Below are positions 47,631-48,344 of a DNA stretch of 48,344 nt, piece after piece. Numbering within the stretch: the first letter of the stretch is position 1; every line of letters starts with the position of its first letter. The notes under the pieces are model-generated. The model did no database searches and was not told the origin of the DNA. It worked only from the letters and a program-made list of their open reading frames with translations. The position numbers were made by a program, and so were the translations under genes. This stretch comes from Uliginosibacterium gangwonense (GTDB lineage Bacteria > Pseudomonadota > Gammaproteobacteria > Burkholderiales > Rhodocyclaceae): the NCBI GenBank assembly GCA_020723855.1, contig DYIB01000013.1, positions 1 through 48,344 on the forward strand. The letters run 5' to 3'.

Positions 47631-48344
47631 GTGATACTGGTTACGGGCGGCGCGGGCTTCATCGGCGCCAACTTCGTCATCGACTGGTTGCGCGAGACCG
47701 GCGAGCCGGTGGTGAATCTGGACAAGCTCACCTACGCCGGCAATGCCGAAAGCCTGGCGGCCCTGGCCGGGGACGGGCGCCACATCTTCGTGCGCGGCGA
47801 CATCGACGATCGCGTCCTGGTCGAGGCGCTGCTGCGCCGGCACCGGCCGCGCGCCCTCCTCAACTTCGCCGCGGAAAGCCATGTGGACCGCTCCATCCAC
47901 GGCCCCGAGGATTTCATCCGCACCAACATCAACGGCACATTTACCCTGCTGGAAGCGGCGCGGACCTACTGGTCGGCGCTGGACGGTGCGCAGCGCCGGA
48001 GCTTCCGCTTCCTGCACGTGTCCACCGACGAAGTGTATGGCTCGCTCGGCCCCGGCGATCCGCCCTTCGCGGAGACGCACCCCTACCGGCCCAACAGCCC
48101 CTATTCCGCCTCCAAGGCGGCCTCCGATCACCTGGTGCGCGCCTATCACCACACCTACGGCCTGCCGACGCTGACCACCAACTGCTCCAACAACTACGGC
48201 CCGCGCCAGTTTCCGGAGAAGCTCATTCCCCTGATGATCCTCAATGCCGTCGAGGGCAAGCCGCTACCCGTCTATGGCGACGGCCTGAATGTGCGCGACT
48301 GGCTCTACGTGGCGGACCACTGCGCTGCGCTACGCGCCGTGCTG
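47631..48344 (+). CDS. rfbB: dTDP-glucose 4,6-dehydratase, 3' truncated by window edge
   Basis: The first 238 codons of an extended SDR enzyme that converts dTDP-glucose to dTDP-4-keto-6-deoxyglucose, the entry to dTDP-rhamnose. NAD motif [30 protein letters not shown], catalytic Thr-Asp-Glu in [12 protein letters not shown], the Tyr/Lys pair in [12 protein letters not shown], and [17 protein letters not shown], all diagnostic of RfbB. The start is GTG at 47631, four bases after GGAGGT (47621-47626); the in-frame GTG at 47625 is an alternative (MRVILVTGG). A TAGAAT box lies at 47591-47596. It is probably the first gene of a surface polysaccharide locus. Confidence 0.95.
   Translation, partial: MILVTGGAGFIGANFVIDWLRETGEPVVNLDKLTYAGNAESLAALAGDGRHIFVRGDIDDRVLVEALLRRHRPRALLNFAAESHVDRSIHGPEDFIRTNINGTFTLLEAARTYWSALDGAQRRSFRFLHVSTDEVYGSLGPGDPPFAETHPYRPNSPYSASKAASDHLVRAYHHTYGLPTLTTNCSNNYGPRQFPEKLIPLMILNAVEGKPLPVYGDGLNVRDWLYVADHCAALRAVL

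Overview
The window is about 48 kb of dense, GC-rich chromosome. Roughly fifty genes are packed with start/stop overlaps of 1-17 bases and very little intergenic space. Gene content and order point to a betaproteobacterium, probably a Rhodocyclales or Nitrosomonadales type; this is inferred from gene families and synteny, not from a marker gene. The supporting signs are yggS-proC-yggT beside divergent pilT-pilU, pyrR-pyrB with an inactive dihydroorotase, the pilGHIJL chemosensory cluster next to rubredoxin and thiD-thiE-hemL, and rnb-tonB-aroE-mtgA. No rRNA, tRNA, CRISPR array, phage or transposase gene is visible.

Layout. 1-4860: 3' part of ilvD, a one-TPR gene remnant, a YbaK-type tRNA deacylase, a DUF255 thioredoxin-fold protein and a small periplasmic cytochrome c with a clear terminator. 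4861-11034: a complete branched-chain amino acid ABC transporter (livK-H-M-G-F), followed on the same strand by a MIP18/DUF59 protein and an unrecognised polytopic membrane protein with conserved-looking histidines. 11026-13196 (minus): a ferredoxin-reductase-like flavoprotein and a degenerate-EAL/HDOD protein. 13260-15694 (plus): an SDR protein, hemJ and an RlmL-like RNA methyltransferase. 15691-18207 (minus): the twitching-motility ATPases pilT and pilU, separated by a 336-bp island of nested palindromes and repeats. 18269-20664 (plus): yggS-proC-yggT-yggU.

20679-24805 (minus): the pyrimidine operon algH-ruvX-pyrR-pyrB-pyrX, followed by a tiny gene that looks interrupted by an in-frame stop. 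24911-26077 (plus): a PLP-dependent transsulfuration-family enzyme. 26130-35232 (minus): the Pil-Chp chemosensory system pilG-pilH-pilI-pilJ-pilL, which together with PilT/PilU controls type IV pilus retraction. 35475-39147: rubredoxin (minus), then thiD-thiE-hemL-GNAT (plus; thiamine and haem precursor synthesis). 39251-47482 (minus): mgtE, mtgA, aroE, tonB, an RNB exoribonuclease, a methyltransferase, a YqiA-like esterase and uppP. 47631-end (plus): 5' part of an rfbB-type dTDP-glucose dehydratase, probably the start of a surface polysaccharide locus.

Most of this is housekeeping or well-known machinery, and I do not see a clearly new defence or biosynthetic system. The points most worth a second look are the DUF59 and histidine-bearing membrane protein pair behind the liv genes, the tiny interrupted gene after pyrX, the loss of metal ligands in PyrX, and the repeat island that abuts or invades the pilT stop codon, one motif of which recurs at the stop codon of a distant methyltransferase gene.
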